From NCBI RefSeq assembly GCF_030813915.1, contig NZ_JAUSUJ010000027.1, positions 1 through 64,000 on the forward strand: 64,000 bases of DNA, in the 5' to 3' direction. The translations under genes and the position numbers were made by a program. The notes under the pieces are model-generated. The model did not search any database, was not told the origin of the DNA, and saw nothing but the letters and a program-made list of their open reading frames with translations. The stretch is from Rhodoplanes tepidamans (lineage in GTDB: Bacteria; Pseudomonadota; Alphaproteobacteria; Rhizobiales; Xanthobacteraceae). Positions 16,491-25,423 of this stretch are shown here, one piece after another; the stretch's first letter is position 1, and each line of letters opens with the position of its first letter.

Positions 16491-17786
16491 TCAGTCCGCC
16501 GATTCGGCGAAGGTCACACGCCGGCTGCGCGCGCGGCTGGGACGCGCCGCCCCGTGGGCGCCGGCGGTCTCTCCGGCCTCGCCGGCGAGCAGCGCCAGCG
16601 TCCGCGGCACGCAGATGCGTTCCGAGTCGTAGAGCTCGACCACGTGTCGCCGGGCCTCGGCCCGCATCGCCTCGAACCGCTCGGGATGCGCCAGGGCCTC
16701 GATCACGGCGGCGGCGAGCTGCTCGGCGTCGAAGAACGGCACGAGGCGGCCATTGCGGCCGTCGATCAGCTCGCGCACCGGTTCGGTGTCCGAGGCGATC
16801 ACCAGGCCGCCGGCACTCATCGCCTCGAGCAGCGACCACGACAAGACGAACGGATAGGTCCAGTAGACGTGGGCGGAGGAGACCTGGAGCGCCGCGACGA
16901 AGGACCTGTACGGCACCCGGCCGACGAAGTGGACGCGGCGACGGTCGACCGCCCGCCCCACCTCCTCCAGCATCGTCTGCTTCCAGGTCTTCCCCTCCGG
17001 CGCCCGTACGCCGTAGCCCGGATCGTCGCCGCCGATGATCACCACCTCGGCCGCCGGCCGCGCCGCGAGGATCGCCGGCAGGGCCCGCATGAACACGTGA
17101 AATCCGCGCAGCGGCTCGAGGTTGCGCGACACGAAGGTGACCACCTCGTCGCCCTGGCCGAGATGGCGGCCGGACGGCAGCCGGAAGCGGGCGCTCCGGT
17201 CGGGCCTGATCTCGTCGGTGTCGACGCCCTCGTGTACGACGCGGATCTTGTCGTGGAACTGGGCCGGATAGGTCGAGCGCTGCCATTCCGTCGGCGACAG
17301 GCCGATGTCGCAGTCGGCGAGCGCCAGCAGGGTCGCCGCGTTCTTCAGATGCAGGCCGACCTGCCCGTCGAGGCCGGGTGCCGGAAACTCCGGGTCGAAG
17401 CCGACGTCCCGATTGGTCGCCGCGTAGTAGAACTCGCAATAGGCGACGATGCGGGCCGCCGGGAACATCGCCCGCAGGGGCAGCGTCTCCCCCCAGCCCG
17501 GATGCGCCACGATCACGTCGGGGACGAAGCCCGAGGTCTGCAGGCTGGTGAGGGCGTAGAGCACCTCCTCGGCGCGCCGGCATTCGAGATCGAAGCGGCG
17601 GGCGAACGGATGCGTGGCGGACGTGTCCATGTCGGCGACGCCGTATTTCAGCAGCCGCACGCCGGGAATGCCGCGCGCCGTGCGGGTGGCGACTGCGGCG
17701 ACGGCGTTGCCCGGATCGCGCACCAGGGCGCGGGCGACATGCTTGAACTGCGCCGGGAAATTGTTGTGGACGAACAGCACGTTCAT
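16491..17786 (-). CDS. Glycosyltransferase family 4
   Basis: 431 residues, GT-B fold. The N-terminal domain starts MNVLFVHNNFPAQFKH and contains VIVAHPGWGETLPLR and IVAYCEFYYA, typical of the Glyco_trans_4_3 subgroup. The C-terminal domain has FVSRNLEPLRGFHVFMRAL, VVIIGGDDPGYG and LSWSLLEAMSAGG with IASDTEPVRE. The last ~35 residues are Arg/Ala-rich and probably disordered. The ATG at 17786 is chosen over an in-frame start at 17843, which would add a non-homologous N-terminus. It is a single-gene unit, with a CRP-like site (17846-17861) 60 bp upstream. Confidence 0.88.
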   Translation of the reverse strand: MNVLFVHNNFPAQFKHVARALVRDPGNAVAAVATRTARGIPGVRLLKYGVADMDTSATHPFARRFDLECRRAEEVLYALTSLQTSGFVPDVIVAHPGWGETLPLRAMFPAARIVAYCEFYYAATNRDVGFDPEFPAPGLDGQVGLHLKNAATLLALADCDIGLSPTEWQRSTYPAQFHDKIRVVHEGVDTDEIRPDRSARFRLPSGRHLGQGDEVVTFVSRNLEPLRGFHVFMRALPAILAARPAAEVVIIGGDDPGYGVRAPEGKTWKQTMLEEVGRAVDRRRVHFVGRVPYRSFVAALQVSSAHVYWTYPFVLSWSLLEAMSAGGLVIASDTEPVRELIDGRNGRLVPFFDAEQLAAAVIEALAHPERFEAMRAEARRHVVELYDSERICVPRTLALLAGEAGETAGAHGAARPSRARSRRVTFAESAD

Positions 17787-17845
17787 CGCGGGGGACGGCG
17801 CCTCGCATCTAAATCTGTTGTGGAGTCCGGACGAACACGGCACGA

Positions 17846-17861
17846 TGTGTTACATATCACT
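17846..17861. promoter_or_regulatory. CRP-like site, 8 of 10 consensus positions
   Basis: TGTGTTACATATCACT fits TGTGA-N6-TCACA with one mismatch in each half. It lies between the divergent GT4 gene (start 17786, minus) and the unknown gene at 18028 (plus), and overlaps a minus-strand TAACAC -10-like hexamer. The placement mirrors the perfect site at 8386-8401 but is much closer to the putative -10, so it would fit repression better than activation of the minus-strand gene. Confidence 0.4.
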
Positions 17862-18027
17862 TCGCTGATGAGAACCACCACGTCGGACTTCGTCACGTTG
17901 ATGTCGTCGCATCATATCATGACGACGCGTTCCGGATCGCCGCGCGCCGGAAGGCGACCGGCCGGACCGCCGGAGGTGGCGGTCCGGCCCGGCGCAATGT
18001 TCGGAATCGCAAGGGGAATGGGCTGTC

Positions 18028-18915
18028 ATGGCGGTCGCTAAGGGCCAGAGGAAGCCGGTCGAGATCGGGCGGGGCGTGTTCCTGCTGCGTTACGAGAGCG
18101 CCGAGGACGACGCACGGCCGCCGTTCGTCAGGGTCCACGCCGACGGTGCGAATCTGGATCTGGTGCTCGAGCCGGACGCCGGCGAGCCGGTGCTGTGGCA
18201 GCCCGGCGCCTGCCTCGTGATCCGTGCCGAGCGGCCCGGGCGCCTCGAGGTGGAGGTGGCGTCGTCCCATCCGAACGGCTCGGTCGCCGCGCGCGTCAAG
18301 GTGGAGAAGCTCTCGCAGGGCGACGCGCTGCACGGCGCCGGTCCGATCGGCGGCGCCGGCCAGCCGCTGGCGCTGGACGGGTTCCGGCTGCTCGGCCATG
18401 TCGCCGGCATCGGCGACGTGACGGTCGCGGCGGACGAATGGGTGGCCGGCCCGCGGGCGCCGTCGCGCATCGAGGGGATCGCCATCGAATGGCCCGACAA
18501 GCCGGCGGGACTCGAGCTGCGTTACGCCGTCAAGTTCGCGGGCGGGCGTGGATCGCAGGCCGGACAGAGCCGGATGACGACGTGCGGCCGGTTCGCCGGC
18601 ACGCGCGGCCGCGCCCTGCCCCTCAGCGGCATCATCCTGGAGATCGACGGGATGGCGGGCGACGTCGACCTGGCCGTAGAGGCGCTGTTCCTCGGCTCGG
18701 CGCCGGTGCGCGCCGGCGGCAAGCGCGTCGCGCTGTCGGGCCCGACCGGCCGCGAGCCGATGGTCGGCCTCCGGGTCAATCTGGTCGAGCGTCGGGCCGT
18801 GGTGAGGATGCCCGTGGTCTCGCCGGTGCGGCCGGCGGCCGTGGCCGTCGACGAGCCGGTCGCCCGGCCGAGCGGACGCGTGCGCGTGTTCCGCAGCCCG
18901 GCCAAGCAGTCCTGA
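18028..18915 (+). CDS. Conserved-looking protein of unknown function
   Basis: 295 residues that I do not recognise. It has no signal peptide or membrane span. The sequence is beta-rich with short modular stretches (VFLLRYESAEDDARPPFVRV, LWQPGACLVIRAERPGRLEV, VEALFLGSAPVRAGGKRV), which suggests a two- or three-domain beta-sandwich, and ends in a basic tail (RVRVFRSPAKQS). The ATG at 18028 follows GGGGAATGGG. It is the first gene of a plus-strand run with two very large glycosyltransferases 29 bp downstream, so it may assist their assembly or bind their product. That is inference from position. Confidence 0.75.
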   Translation: MAVAKGQRKPVEIGRGVFLLRYESAEDDARPPFVRVHADGANLDLVLEPDAGEPVLWQPGACLVIRAERPGRLEVEVASSHPNGSVAARVKVEKLSQGDALHGAGPIGGAGQPLALDGFRLLGHVAGIGDVTVAADEWVAGPRAPSRIEGIAIEWPDKPAGLELRYAVKFAGGRGSQAGQSRMTTCGRFAGTRGRALPLSGIILEIDGMAGDVDLAVEALFLGSAPVRAGGKRVALSGPTGREPMVGLRVNLVERRAVVRMPVVSPVRPAAVAVDEPVARPSGRVRVFRSPAKQS

Positions 18916-18943
18916 CCGGCCGGATCGCGGGCGGGCCGCCGAC

Positions 18944-21526
18944 GTGCCACCGAACGCCGGATCGTCCCCGCTCCCCGCCCCCGGCCCGGCCGCCCGGTCC
19001 CACGTGGCCCGGCATGGCGGGCCGGCTCGCCGCCCCACCCTCTTCGACACGCCACATCACCAGGCGCTGGAGCTGATGGCCGCCCGCGCTCTCGGCGAGG
19101 GCGACGACGCCGGGGCCTTCGCGTTCGCCGATCGCCGCTGCCGGATCGCGCCGGCACCGCAGGCGCACAGTTTCCTGCTGCGGGCCGAGGCCGCGCACCG
19201 CCTCGGCCTCGGCGCGTGGGCGATCGCCGACTGCCGCCGTGCCCTCGAGCTCGCCCCCGACAACGTGGCCGCCTGCCGCCGCATGCTCGCCTGGAGCAGC
19301 GGGCCGGAGCAGTGCCGTGCCGCCCGCCGGCTCCTCGCCCAGGACGAGGACCTCGACGTTCTGCGCAAGGCGCTGGCGATCGTGTGGGCGAGCGGCGACC
19401 GCAGCTTCGCCACCGTCGCGGTGCTCGACGACGCGATCCGCGGCTGGGCCGCCTGGCGCTGCGACGCGCCGCTCGAGATCGCGGTCCGCGACGACGCCGG
19501 CGGCGAGATGACGGTGTCGCTGCCGGCCGACCCGTTCCACCGGCTGAGCGACGCCGAGACCCGCGCGGTCGTCTTCGACCTCGCCCGGCCGCCCTCCCCG
19601 GCTCCGCAGACCATCCTGCTGTCGCTGCGCGGGGAGCCCGTGCATGCGGTACGGGCGGCCGCGACGAGCGTGAGCCGCCGCCCCGCCGGGCTCGCCCGGC
19701 CGCGCCCGGAGGAGGCGCGCCCGTCCCTGCGCGTGTTCGCCGGCGAGACCCGGCCGACCGTCGTGATCGTGCCGGTCTACAAGGACTTCGAGGCGACGCG
19801 CCTGTGCCTCGACCAGCTGCTGCCGGAGCTCGGCGGGCCGGTGCGCGCCGTCGTGGTGAACGACGCCAGCCCGGACCCGCGCATCCGCAAGCATCTCGCC
19901 GCGATCGCCGCCGCGCCGTCGCTGGAGCTCGTCGAGAACGCGTGCAATCTCGGCTTCGTCGGCGCCGTGAACCGCGTTCTCGAGCGGATCGTCGACGAGG
20001 ACGTGGTGCTGCTCAACGCCGACACCGTGGTGCCGCCCGGCTTCCTCGACCGGCTCGCGGCGGCGGCGTACGCCGCGCCCGGCATCGGCACCGCGATGCC
20101 GCTCTCCAACAACGGCGAGTTCGCGAGCTTCCCGGTGCCGAACGAGGTCAATCCGCTGCCCGCCGTCGAGGAGATCCTGCGACTCGACGCGCTCGCCGCG
20201 GAGGCGAACGGCGGCGTGGTGGTCGACGTGCCGAGCGGCATCGGGTTCTGCCTGTACGTCACGGCGGCCTGCGCCCGCGCGGTCGGCCCGCTGCACGACC
20301 GCTTCCATCGCGGCTATCTCGAGGACGTCGACTACTGCCTGCGGGCGCGCGCCCTCGGCTTCCGCAACGTGTGCGTCCCGTCCGTCTTCGTCGGGCATGC
20401 CGGGTCGCGCTCGTTCCAGGAGGAGAAGCGCTCGCTGGTGCTGCGCAATCTCGACATCCTCGACACCCGCTTCCCGTTCTATCGCGCCGAATGCCTCGCC
20501 TTCGTGGAGGCGGATCCGCTGCGCGGGGCGCGCGGCCGGCTCGAGGCGGCGGCGCTCGACGCCACTCATCCCGTGGTGATCGTCGGGGGCGGCGGGGCGC
20601 TCGGCGAGATCGCCCGCGCCCGCGGCCGCCGGGCCCTCGCGGCCGGCGAGAGCGCGCTCGTGCTGACGGTGGCGCCGTCGCGCCGCGGCACCGTCGCGGC
20701 CCTCGCCCATCCGGCCGACGCATTGCCCCAGTCGCTGCGGTTCGGGCTCGACACCGAGGACGGGCGCGCCGCGCTCGACGCGCTGCTGCGGCGCCTGCGT
20801 CCGGCCCGCATCGAGATCGTCGACATCCGCGCCGTGTCGCAGGGGTTGCTCGACCTGATCACGACTCTCGGCGCACCGCTCGACGTCGTCGTCGCCGACG
20901 GAACGCTGCGGCACATGGCGGAGTGCCGCGAGGTCGTCGCGCGAGCCGCCCGGATCGTCGCGCCCGACGCCGATGCCGAACGGTTCGCGCAGCGGCTCGT
21001 CGATCGTCCCGTCGTGCGCGATCCGGTGCGCCGCAGCGCGGCGGAGGCCGCGGCTTCGGTGCCCCCGGTCCTGCGTCCCCGCTCCGCCCCGGACGATGCG
21101 AGCACGGCCGCGCCGCGGCTCGGCATCGTTTCGGGGCGCGGCGACGCCGGCGAGTACCGGCTGCTGCGCGCCGTCGCCGACGTGCTGCGCCGGACCGCGC
21201 CGGCCGCCCGCATTGTGGTTCTGGGCGGCACGCTCGACGACATCGGCCTGCTGCGCCTCGGCACCGTGTTCGTCACCGGCCCGGTGACGCCGGACGAGCT
21301 CGACCGGATGATCGAGGCGCATCGCCTGACGCACGTGCTCGCCGGCATCGGCGCGCCGCTGTTCGGGCACCCGCTGATCGCGCGTGCCCGCACCGCTGCG
21401 CGGCCGGTCGCCTTTCCCGACTGGTCGGAGGCCGCGGTGGCGGCCCGCGGCGGCGATCTCCCGCTCGACCCGCGGCTCCCCGACGACGCCGTGGCGGAAC
21501 GCCTGCGCGATTGGATGATGCCGTGA
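18944..21526 (+). CDS. TPR-GT2-degenerate GT multidomain glycosyltransferase
   Basis: 860 residues. N-terminal helices around 45-140 with ALELAPDNVAACRRML form a TPR-like domain. A GT2 domain spans about 265-525: VVIVPVYKDFEATRLCL, VVVNDASPDP, ACNLGFVGAVNRVL, VVLLNADTVVPPGFL and HRGYLEDVDYCLR. The C-terminal ~330 residues (GGGGALGEIARARGRRAL, LGIVSGRGDAGEYRLLRAV, VLGGTLDDIGLLRLG) resemble a GT4-like Rossmann pair but lack a clear EX7E motif, so this part may be structural. It starts at a GTG at 18944 with a weak ribosome site. Its stop overlaps the GTG of the next transferase (GTGA), so the two are coupled. Confidence 0.82.
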   Translation: MPPNAGSSPLPAPGPAARSHVARHGGPARRPTLFDTPHHQALELMAARALGEGDDAGAFAFADRRCRIAPAPQAHSFLLRAEAAHRLGLGAWAIADCRRALELAPDNVAACRRMLAWSSGPEQCRAARRLLAQDEDLDVLRKALAIVWASGDRSFATVAVLDDAIRGWAAWRCDAPLEIAVRDDAGGEMTVSLPADPFHRLSDAETRAVVFDLARPPSPAPQTILLSLRGEPVHAVRAAATSVSRRPAGLARPRPEEARPSLRVFAGETRPTVVIVPVYKDFEATRLCLDQLLPELGGPVRAVVVNDASPDPRIRKHLAAIAAAPSLELVENACNLGFVGAVNRVLERIVDEDVVLLNADTVVPPGFLDRLAAAAYAAPGIGTAMPLSNNGEFASFPVPNEVNPLPAVEEILRLDALAAEANGGVVVDVPSGIGFCLYVTAACARAVGPLHDRFHRGYLEDVDYCLRARALGFRNVCVPSVFVGHAGSRSFQEEKRSLVLRNLDILDTRFPFYRAECLAFVEADPLRGARGRLEAAALDATHPVVIVGGGGALGEIARARGRRALAAGESALVLTVAPSRRGTVAALAHPADALPQSLRFGLDTEDGRAALDALLRRLRPARIEIVDIRAVSQGLLDLITTLGAPLDVVVADGTLRHMAECREVVARAARIVAPDADAERFAQRLVDRPVVRDPVRRSAAEAAASVPPVLRPRSAPDDASTAAPRLGIVSGRGDAGEYRLLRAVADVLRRTAPAARIVVLGGTLDDIGLLRLGTVFVTGPVTPDELDRMIEAHRLTHVLAGIGAPLFGHPLIARARTAARPVAFPDWSEAAVAARGGDLPLDPRLPDDAVAERLRDWMMP

Positions 21527-23883
21527 CCGCGATCAGCGCCGCCAGACGCAGCGAACCGACCGCCGCCCCGTTCGACGGCCGGCTCGACCGGGTCGACGAA
21601 CGCCTGTTCTCCGGCTGGGCGCTCGACCGCGGCGATCCGGGCCGCCGGCTGGTCGTCGAGCTGCTGATCGACGGCGTCGCGGTGGCGAGCATGCGGGCCG
21701 ACCTGCCGGTCGAGGATCCGGCGGCGCGGACGGACGGCGACGGCAGCTGCGGCTTCGTCTTCGCGCCGTCCCTCGCTGCGCTCGCCGACGCCCGCCGCGT
21801 CGAGGTGCGGCTCGCCAATCTCGACATCCGGATCGGCGAGCCGGTCGCGCTCGACGCGGCGTTCGGGCCGAGCCCGGCGACGACCGGCGCGGGCGGCGTG
21901 CGCTGGCTCGGCGGCCTGCGCTTCTCCGGATGGATCGCGCCGAACCCCGAGGACGCCTTCGAGGTCTTCGTCGAGGTCGACGGCGAGCCGATCACCACCG
22001 TGACGGCGACCGGCTGGACCCAGTCGCCGGCCGCGCCCGACGACCGCCGGCCGGTGCGCGCCTTCCAGGCTCACCTCCCCGAGCGGTTCGCCGACGGCAC
22101 GGTCCACCGCCTCGTCGTCACCGGGCCGGACGGGATCGACTTTCCCGAATGCCCGCTCGCCTTCGTCGCCTTTCCGGACGGCCTCGCCCGCACGCTCGAC
22201 GGCCTCGCGGCCCTGGAGAGCGAGCGGATTCGCGGCGAGCTGTTCGACCGGCTGATCCCGGCCTCGCTGCCGACGAGCGCCTATGCGGAGTGGCGGGAGC
22301 GCTTTCCGCTCGCCGCACCCGAGCCGATCGCGGTGCCGCTCGCCATCGTCATGGTGGGGCCCGGCGACGTCGACGCGACGCTGGCGAGCCTCGGGCCCCA
22401 GAGCCACGCCGACTGGATCGCCGGGGCGATGCCGGCGCTCGCCGAGCCGGCCGCCTTCGAGGCGGAGGCACTGCGGGCCTTCCTGTCCGACGACGCCCGC
22501 GAGGCGAGCCACGTGGTGTTCGTGCCGGCCGGCGCCGCGCTGGCGCCGACGGCGCTCGCCCGCTTCGCCGCCGCGGTGCGCGAGGCACCGGACGCGCCGG
22601 CGGTCTACTGCGACTTCGACCTGCGCGCCCGCGACGGCACGCTCTGGCCGCTGGCGCTGCCGGCCTTCGACTACGAGCGCATGCTCGAGCAGGGTTACGG
22701 CGCCTATCTGTTCGCGACCGACCGCCGGCGCGCCCTGCGCGCCGCCGCGGCGGGCGCCGCCTCGCTGTTCCGCCTGTTCAACGCGACGCTGGACGACGAC
22801 GCCGCGGCGGCCGGCCGGATCGTGCATCTGCCCGGCGCGGCGGCGACGATGCCGGCGCCGGTCGTGCCGTCGCCCCGGGCGCTGCTCGCCGCCACGACGG
22901 CCCATCTGCGCGCTCGCGGCACCCGGGCCGAGGTGACGCCGGGCCGCGGCGCGTTGCTCCCCTGCGTGCACGTGATCCGCAAGGCCGCCGAGACCGACGT
23001 CACCGTGATCGTGCCGACGCGCGACCGCCACGACCTGCTGCGCCGCTGCCTCGATTCAATCGCCCCGGCGGTGGCGCGCGCGAACGGCCGTATCCTGGTG
23101 CTCGACAACGAGACGAGCGATCCGGCGACCCTGGACTATCTGGCCGGCCTGCCGTCGCGCCACGTCGCGGTGATGCGGATCACGGGGCCGTTCAACTTCG
23201 CCCGGCTCAACAATATCGCCGTGGCGGCGAGCGGCGGCCCCCATCTGTGCCTGCTCAACGACGACGTCGAGGCGCGCGACGCCGACTGGCTGGGCGAGAT
23301 GCTGTCGCGCCTCGCCGATCCCACGGTCGGGGCGGTCGGCGCGCTACTGTCGTGGCCGAGCGGCGTCGTGCAGCACGGCGGGATCGTGCTCGGCCCCGCC
23401 TTCCGGGCCGCGCACGCCTTCCACGACAGGCTCGACGGCGACCCCGGCTACGGCGATCTCCTGCGGGTCGCGCACGACTGCAGCGCCGTCACGGCGGCCT
23501 GCCTGCTCACCCGGCGGGCCGACTGGGAGGCGGTCGGCGGCATGGACGAGATCGCCTTCCCGGTGAACTTCAACGATGTCGACTACTGCCTGAAGCTGCG
23601 CGCCGCCGGCCGCCGCATCGTGATGACGCCGCACGCCCGCCTGTGGCACCGGGAGTCGTCGAGCCGGGGCCGCGACGACCGCCCCGACCGCGCCGCCCGC
23701 TACGAGCGGGAGCTGCGCATGCTGCGCTCCCGCTGGGGCGAGGCGCTCGCCGCCGACCCGTTCTACAGTCCGGTGCTGTCGCTCGATCCGGTTCCGTACG
23801 CGGCGCTGGCCTGGCCGCCGCGCGACCGGCGGGCGCGCACGGCGCAGGCGCCGGTGCCGGCCGATATGCCGGACGGCTTCTGA
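21523..23883 (+). CDS. Large two-part glycosyltransferase with C-terminal GT2 domain
   Basis: 786 residues from a GTG overlapping the previous stop. The first ~240 residues hold two similar beta-rich blocks (LDRVDERLFSGWALDRGD and GLRFSGWIAPNPEDAFEV, each with GW), as seen in front of GT2 domains in other EPS loci. Residues ~250-470 look like a degenerate GT2 (LAIVMVGPGDVDATLASLG, AVYCDFDLRARDG). The C-terminal ~300 are an intact GT2: VTVIVPTRDRHDLLRRCL, LVLDNETSD, FNFARLNNIAVAAS, LCLLNDDVEARD and VNFNDVDYCLKLRAAG. One active centre is therefore expected. The gene is followed by a convergent gene 9 bp away with no visible terminator. Confidence 0.85.
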   Translation: MTAISAARRSEPTAAPFDGRLDRVDERLFSGWALDRGDPGRRLVVELLIDGVAVASMRADLPVEDPAARTDGDGSCGFVFAPSLAALADARRVEVRLANLDIRIGEPVALDAAFGPSPATTGAGGVRWLGGLRFSGWIAPNPEDAFEVFVEVDGEPITTVTATGWTQSPAAPDDRRPVRAFQAHLPERFADGTVHRLVVTGPDGIDFPECPLAFVAFPDGLARTLDGLAALESERIRGELFDRLIPASLPTSAYAEWRERFPLAAPEPIAVPLAIVMVGPGDVDATLASLGPQSHADWIAGAMPALAEPAAFEAEALRAFLSDDAREASHVVFVPAGAALAPTALARFAAAVREAPDAPAVYCDFDLRARDGTLWPLALPAFDYERMLEQGYGAYLFATDRRRALRAAAAGAASLFRLFNATLDDDAAAAGRIVHLPGAAATMPAPVVPSPRALLAATTAHLRARGTRAEVTPGRGALLPCVHVIRKAAETDVTVIVPTRDRHDLLRRCLDSIAPAVARANGRILVLDNETSDPATLDYLAGLPSRHVAVMRITGPFNFARLNNIAVAASGGPHLCLLNDDVEARDADWLGEMLSRLADPTVGAVGALLSWPSGVVQHGGIVLGPAFRAAHAFHDRLDGDPGYGDLLRVAHDCSAVTAACLLTRRADWEAVGGMDEIAFPVNFNDVDYCLKLRAAGRRIVMTPHARLWHRESSSRGRDDRPDRAARYERELRMLRSRWGEALAADPFYSPVLSLDPVPYAALAWPPRDRRARTAQAPVPADMPDGF

Positions 23884-23892
23884 GGCCGGCGC

Positions 23893-25188
23893 TCAACCGC
23901 CGGGAGGGCCGCCGCGCACCTCGCCCAGGGCGGACGACACCTGCGGGCCGCCCGCCCGCGCCGCACGGCCGAGGCTCGCGAAGGCCTCGTCGAGACCGGC
24001 CATGATGGCGCCGCGATCCCATGCGCGCTCGGCCCGCTGCCGGGCGCCGGCGCCGAGCTCGGCGCGCAGCCCGGAATCGGCGGCGAGCGTCCTGACGGCC
24101 GCGACCAGGTCGTCGACATTCCCGGGGCGCGTCACCAGCCCGGCCCCTTCGGCCTCGCAGGCGATGCCGGTTCCGGGCTCGGCCATCACCACCACGGGAC
24201 GGCCCGACGCGAGCATGCCGGAGAGCTTCGACGGCAGCACCAGATCGGCCGCCTCGGGCCGCTGCGGCATCAGGTGGATGTCGGCGGTGGCGAGCAGCTC
24301 GGACAGCCGCTCGGCCGGCTGCAGGTCGAGAAAGCGGAGATTCTCCAGCCCCTCCCCCAGCCGCTGCAGATCCTCGCGATGCGGACCGTTGCCGCACAGC
24401 ACGAAGCGGATGTGCGGATCGGTCGCCTGCAGGGCAGCGGCCGCCGCGACCACCAGGTCGAGGCCCTGCTTGTGCGACATCGCGCCCGAATACAGCGCCA
24501 CCACGTCGGACGGGCCGAGGCCGAGCTCGGCGCGGAGCCGGGTGTCGCGCGCGCCCGGGCGGATCGCCGCGACGTCGACCCAGTTGCGCAGCTCGTAGAG
24601 CCGGTGGCGCGGCACGCCCTTCTGCTCCAGCCGCGCGATCATCTGGGGCGAGATGGTCGACACCCGGTCGAACACCCCGAGGATCCCACGCTCGACCACC
24701 AGCATGGCGCGCCGCAGGCCACCGTCCTTCAGCAGGCCGAGCCCGAAGGCGGCGTCGATCTCCAGATCCTGCAGATGGAGCCAGGCGGTCGCCCCGCACA
24801 TCCGGGCCGCCAGCGCGGCGATCGGGGCCGAGAGCAGCGACGGCGCCACGGCGAACACGATGTCGGGCCGCCACGACAGCGCCGCCGACGCCAGCGGCAG
24901 CGCGCTCGACGCCGCGAAGGAGGCGTGATGCAGCAGGCGCCTGGCCCCCGACGGCCGCGCCGGCACGTAGATGGGCGCGCGCACCAGCGACACGCCGTTG
25001 CGCCGCTCACGGCGGTAGAGCCGGACGCGATGCGCCGCCGGCGTGTGCCACGCCGGATAGTAGGGGGGCGCGGTGACGACCCGCACCTCGTGGCCGAAGC
25101 CGGCGAGGCTCTCGCAGAGCTCGGTGTTGTACTTCGGCACGCCGATCAGGTCGGGCGCATAGTTGATGCCGCATACCAGGATACGCAT
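23893..25188 (-). CDS. wcaI: Glycosyltransferase family 4, WcaI-like
   Basis: 431 residues. The N-terminus MRILVCGINYAPDLIGVPKY and HEVRVVTAPPYYPAWHT are characteristic of the WcaI/WbuB group, which adds a deoxy sugar (fucose in colanic acid) during repeat-unit assembly. The C-terminal domain shows VVALYSGAMSHKQGLDLVV, FVLCGNGPHREDLQ and LVLPSKLSGMLASGRPVV. The last ~25 residues are a low-complexity tail. The ATG at 25188 has GGAA nine bases upstream. The exact sugar is not readable; the gene symbol refers to the family. A perfect 6-6-6 palindrome and a TATAAC hexamer lie 130-155 bp upstream. Confidence 0.85.
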   Translation of the reverse strand: MRILVCGINYAPDLIGVPKYNTELCESLAGFGHEVRVVTAPPYYPAWHTPAAHRVRLYRRERRNGVSLVRAPIYVPARPSGARRLLHHASFAASSALPLASAALSWRPDIVFAVAPSLLSAPIAALAARMCGATAWLHLQDLEIDAAFGLGLLKDGGLRRAMLVVERGILGVFDRVSTISPQMIARLEQKGVPRHRLYELRNWVDVAAIRPGARDTRLRAELGLGPSDVVALYSGAMSHKQGLDLVVAAAAALQATDPHIRFVLCGNGPHREDLQRLGEGLENLRFLDLQPAERLSELLATADIHLMPQRPEAADLVLPSKLSGMLASGRPVVVMAEPGTGIACEAEGAGLVTRPGNVDDLVAAVRTLAADSGLRAELGAGARQRAERAWDRGAIMAGLDEAFASLGRAARAGGPQVSSALGEVRGGPPGG

Positions 25189-25317
25189 GGGGATCGGTTC
25201 CGGTCTCGCCTGTGGCTGGGAGCGCGGCGCCGGCGCTCTCCGCCCGCCGCGGCGCTCGCGTCCGGGGCCGCACGGCGGCCGGCGCGCTCGTCGTGCCGAT
25301 GCGGCGCGACGAATTAT

Positions 25318-25344
25318 GTTATAGTCTCGTTACTACCATAACGA
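25318..25344 (-). promoter_or_regulatory. TCGTTA-N6-TAACGA operator overlapping a -10-like TATAAC
   Basis: TCGTTACTACCATAACGA (25327-25344) is a perfect inverted repeat with CRP/FNR-like 6-6-6 geometry but different half-sites. On the minus strand TATAAC (25323-25318) follows it directly, so the palindrome covers the spacer of the likely promoter of the wcaI-like gene. That position suits a repressor or a MerR-type activator. Confidence 0.5.
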
Positions 25345-25423
25345 TGATGATATCGCAACCATGGCCCGGCCGGGCGCCCCCGGCCGGACACGGCCGCTGG
25401 GCGCGGAGCCTGTCCGAGCGGCG

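Noticed and set aside
19216-23883. A single 1555-codon open frame on the plus strand
   Set aside because: Its first half reads out of frame through the 860-residue glycosyltransferase and is Arg/Ala/Pro-rich nonsense. Only the part from the GTG at 21523 has domain content.
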